A stretch of DNA of 23,181 bases from Gallionellaceae bacterium UBA5126 (lineage in GTDB: Bacteria; Pseudomonadota; Gammaproteobacteria; Burkholderiales; Gallionellaceae), in assembly GCA_002414205.1 (NCBI GenBank), contig DHYQ01000030.1, positions 407-23,587 of the forward strand, given 5' to 3'. The notes under the pieces were generated by a model. The model was not told the origin of the DNA. It searched no databases and saw nothing but the letters and a program-made list of their open reading frames with translations. Made by a program: the position numbers and the translations under genes. This document shows positions 21,323 through 23,181 of this stretch, piece by piece; position 1 is the first letter of the stretch; each line of letters starts with the position of its first letter.

Positions 21323-23181
21323 AGTTGTCTTTCCGACGGCGACTGAATGCGACGTCATGTTGCTGTTGGAGGGAACGTATCCTTTCGTGAGTGGTGGGGT
21401 GTCGAGTTGGGTGCACCAGATCATCCGGGGGTTTCCTGAAATTAAGTTTGGCCTGTGTTTTCTGGGGAGTCGCCCGGAAGACTATGGCAAGCCACGCTAT
21501 GTGTTACCCGACAACGTGGTGCATGTTGAAACGCACTATATGTACGAAAAACATGCGCCACCGTTGGTCAGCCCCAAGATGGGAGATCAGGCCGCATTTG
21601 GTCATGTGGCGGAGTTGCACAAGATTTTTCGTCAGGCGGCTGAGCGCGGTGATAAAGCCGGTTTGACCAAGGCCATGCAGGATGTCTTGCCCTTGCTGAA
21701 TGAAGGGCAGGCTTTGGATGAAGCCGCTTTTTTGCATGGTGACTTGGCTTGGCAATATCTGGCGCATCAGTACAATCGGGTGTGTACCGATCCCTCGTTT
21801 GTGGATTATTTCTGGACGGTGCGCATTATGCATTTGCCGATCTGGATGTTGGCCCGGGTGGCACAAACCTTAATCCCGGCGCGTTGCTATCACACGATTT
21901 CCACCGGCTATGCTGGGTTTCTGGGTGCTCTGTTGAAATGGCGTACCGGCAACCCGCTCATCCTGTCTGAGCATGGGATTTATACCAAAGAGCGTAAGAT
22001 CGACTTGTTTCAAAGTACCTGGATTGCCGACAATCGTGGTGCTTTTGAAAAGGATGCTTCGCAGATTTCCTATTTTCGTGGTTTGTGGATACGGTTGTTC
22101 GAGGCGTTGGGGCGAGTGTGCTACGATGCCTCTAACGATATTGTTGCCCTGTATGAGCTAAATCGTTTGCGTCAGGTGTGCGATGGTGCAGATGGTGAGC
22201 GCACACAGAATATTCCTAATGGCATCGACTTGCCGCGTATGAAAAAAGTGCGGGCACAGCGTGCAGAAAATCCACCCTTGGTGTTGTGCATGCTGGGACG
22301 GGTCGTGCCGATCAAGGACGTTAAAACCTTCATTCGCTCCATGCGCACAGTGGTGAATCGCTTGCCGGAAGCGGAGGGCTGGATTGCCGGGCCGGAGGAT
22401 GAAGATCCCGGTTATGCAGAAGAGTGCCATCAGTTGGCGGCCAGCTTGGGCTTGAAGGATAAAGTCAAATTTTTGGGTTTTCAGAAAATTGACGAGTTAT
22501 TGCCCAAAGTGGGGATGTTGGCGATTTCCAGTATCAGTGAGGCGCTGCCGCTGGTGATTCTGGAAGGATTCGCCGCTGGGGTGCCGGCGGTTTCTACTGA
22601 TGTGGGTTCCTGTCGGCAGTTGATTTTTGGTTTGGGGCCGGAGGATGAGGCGCTGGGAGCTGCTGGCGATATTGTCGGCATCGCCGACCCAGAAGCGCTT
22701 GGATTGGCCGCAGTCAAGTTCCTAGGGGATATTTCGGAGTGGAAAAAAGCGCAAGCTGCCGGAATGGCCCGTGTCGAAAAATTTTATACTCAAGACATGA
22801 TGTTTGGAAAATATCGAGCTTTATATCAAAAGTCTTTGGCGGCGACGGCGAAGCCAGACGTAGAGGCGGCGAATCAGACGGATGCTGCCGCGCCTGCTGT
22901 TCAAGCGGTTGTTGCCGACGTGGCAGTGACGCCCGTGCCGGTCGCAGCCAATACCCCGGTGGAACAGAGTGGCGCCAGCATCGTCACGCTAGTCGAGGTC
23001 AGCTCCCCTGTGGAAGCGGCCCCTGTTGAAGCCAGCGTGTCTGTTGAAGCCAGCGTGTCTGTGGAAGCCAGTGTGCCTGTGGAAGCCAGCGTGCCTGTGG
23101 AAGTCAGTGTGCCTGTGGAAGTCAGTGTGCCTGTGGAAGTCAGTGTGCCTGTGGAAGTCAGTGTGCCTGCGGAAGCCAGTG
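21312..23181 (+). CDS. pelF: PelF: Pel glycosyltransferase (GT4) with repeat tail, 3' truncated by window
   Basis: The frame is open from ATG 21312 to the window end, at least 623 codons. Residues 1 to about 505 match PelF (507 residues in P. aeruginosa): LLLEGTYPFVSGGVSSWVHQ near the N-terminus, SEHGIYTKER in the middle, IPNGID and the acceptor/donor cleft, then SISEALPLVILEG with the EX7E pair Glu410/Glu418 typical of retaining GT-B enzymes. PelF is the cytosolic UDP-GalNAc/GlcNAc-using polymerase of Pel, working with PelD, PelE and PelG. After about residue 507 the reading frame continues into a Pro/Val/Ala/Glu/Ser-rich tail of at least 115 residues, ending in hexapeptide repeats of the PVEVSV type. 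Such a tail is not a usual part of PelF. The gene overlaps pelE by 11 bases. Its true end, and whether pelG follows or is fused, cannot be seen. Confidence 0.93.
   Translation, partial: MADEVVFPTATECDVMLLLEGTYPFVSGGVSSWVHQIIRGFPEIKFGLCFLGSRPEDYGKPRYVLPDNVVHVETHYMYEKHAPPLVSPKMGDQAAFGHVAELHKIFRQAAERGDKAGLTKAMQDVLPLLNEGQALDEAAFLHGDLAWQYLAHQYNRVCTDPSFVDYFWTVRIMHLPIWMLARVAQTLIPARCYHTISTGYAGFLGALLKWRTGNPLILSEHGIYTKERKIDLFQSTWIADNRGAFEKDASQISYFRGLWIRLFEALGRVCYDASNDIVALYELNRLRQVCDGADGERTQNIPNGIDLPRMKKVRAQRAENPPLVLCMLGRVVPIKDVKTFIRSMRTVVNRLPEAEGWIAGPEDEDPGYAEECHQLAASLGLKDKVKFLGFQKIDELLPKVGMLAISSISEALPLVILEGFAAGVPAVSTDVGSCRQLIFGLGPEDEALGAAGDIVGIADPEALGLAAVKFLGDISEWKKAQAAGMARVEKFYTQDMMFGKYRALYQKSLAATAKPDVEAANQTDAAAPAVQAVVADVAVTPVPVAANTPVEQSGASIVTLVEVSSPVEAAPVEASVSVEASVSVEASVPVEASVPVEVSVPVEVSVPVEVSVPVEVSVPAEAS
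23022..23181 (+). repeat. In-frame 18-bp tandem repeat (at least 9 units) in the 3' end of pelF
   Basis: Eight full 18-base units and a ninth cut by the window end lie head to tail. Units 5-8 (23094-23165) are identical copies of CCTGTGGAAGTCAGTGTG, and units 1-4 and 9 differ at a few bases. Each codes for six residues, variants of P/S-V-E-A/V-S-V, so copy-number changes keep the frame. A degenerate 15-base relative lies just before (23007-23021). Identity among the central copies indicates recent expansion or homogenisation. The array may continue past the window. Confidence 0.95.

Noticed and set aside
23022..23181. CRISPR-like array from the regular repeats at the window end
   Set aside because: The 18-bp units abut without spacers, are in frame with pelF and encode a hexapeptide. 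This is a coding minisatellite.

Overview
The window looks like a Gram-negative betaproteobacterial chromosome. The grounds are the Porin_4-type trimeric porin with a C-terminal phenylalanine, a CysB-type LysR regulator tail, outer-membrane lipoprotein and beta-barrel export genes, moderately high GC and strong codon bias in the porin. No genus can be named from the sequence alone. There are no tRNAs, rRNAs, CRISPR arrays or intact insertion sequences.

Left part (1-8815): general cell-envelope and housekeeping genes. A CysB-like regulator tail (1-120) converges on a small nitroreductase (128-625, minus). Divergent from that is a very large secreted alpha-2-macroglobulin-like protein (698-6388) that keeps the CLEQ thioester motif but has no pbpC neighbour. 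A probable intrinsic terminator and a promoter region with a helically phased direct repeat lead into a highly expressed major porin (6605-7765). A strong bidirectional terminator separates the porin from a convergent, apparently solitary MoxR AAA+ ATPase (7904-8815, minus).

Right part (8951-23181): a Pel exopolysaccharide cluster, all on the plus strand. It contains pelX (UDP-GlcNAc C4-epimerase type), a stand-alone secreted GH114 glycosidase-like gene that is a paralogue of the N-terminal domain of PelA, pelA (GH114 plus polysaccharide deacetylase), pelB (TPR plus outer-membrane barrel), pelC (lipoprotein), pelD (membrane protein with GAF and degenerate GGDEF domains, c-di-GMP receptor), pelE (membrane plus TPR) and pelF (GT4 glycosyltransferase), which runs off the window end. 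PelG would be expected next, outside the window.

How the genes should work together: PelX supplies UDP-GalNAc. PelF polymerises it under control of c-di-GMP bound to PelD, within a PelD/E/F/(G) inner-membrane complex. PelA deacetylates and can cleave the polymer in the periplasm. PelC and PelB guide it out through the outer membrane.

Points that stand out: (i) the extra GH114 gene placed in tandem before pelA; (ii) a textbook intrinsic terminator between pelA and pelB followed by a leader of about 200 bp, which splits the cluster into pelX-GH114-pelA and pelBCDEF(G) units; (iii) an in-frame 18-bp tandem repeat at the 3' end of pelF that encodes a hexapeptide-repeat tail on a normally tail-less cytosolic glycosyltransferase; (iv) orphan A2M and MoxR genes without their customary partners.
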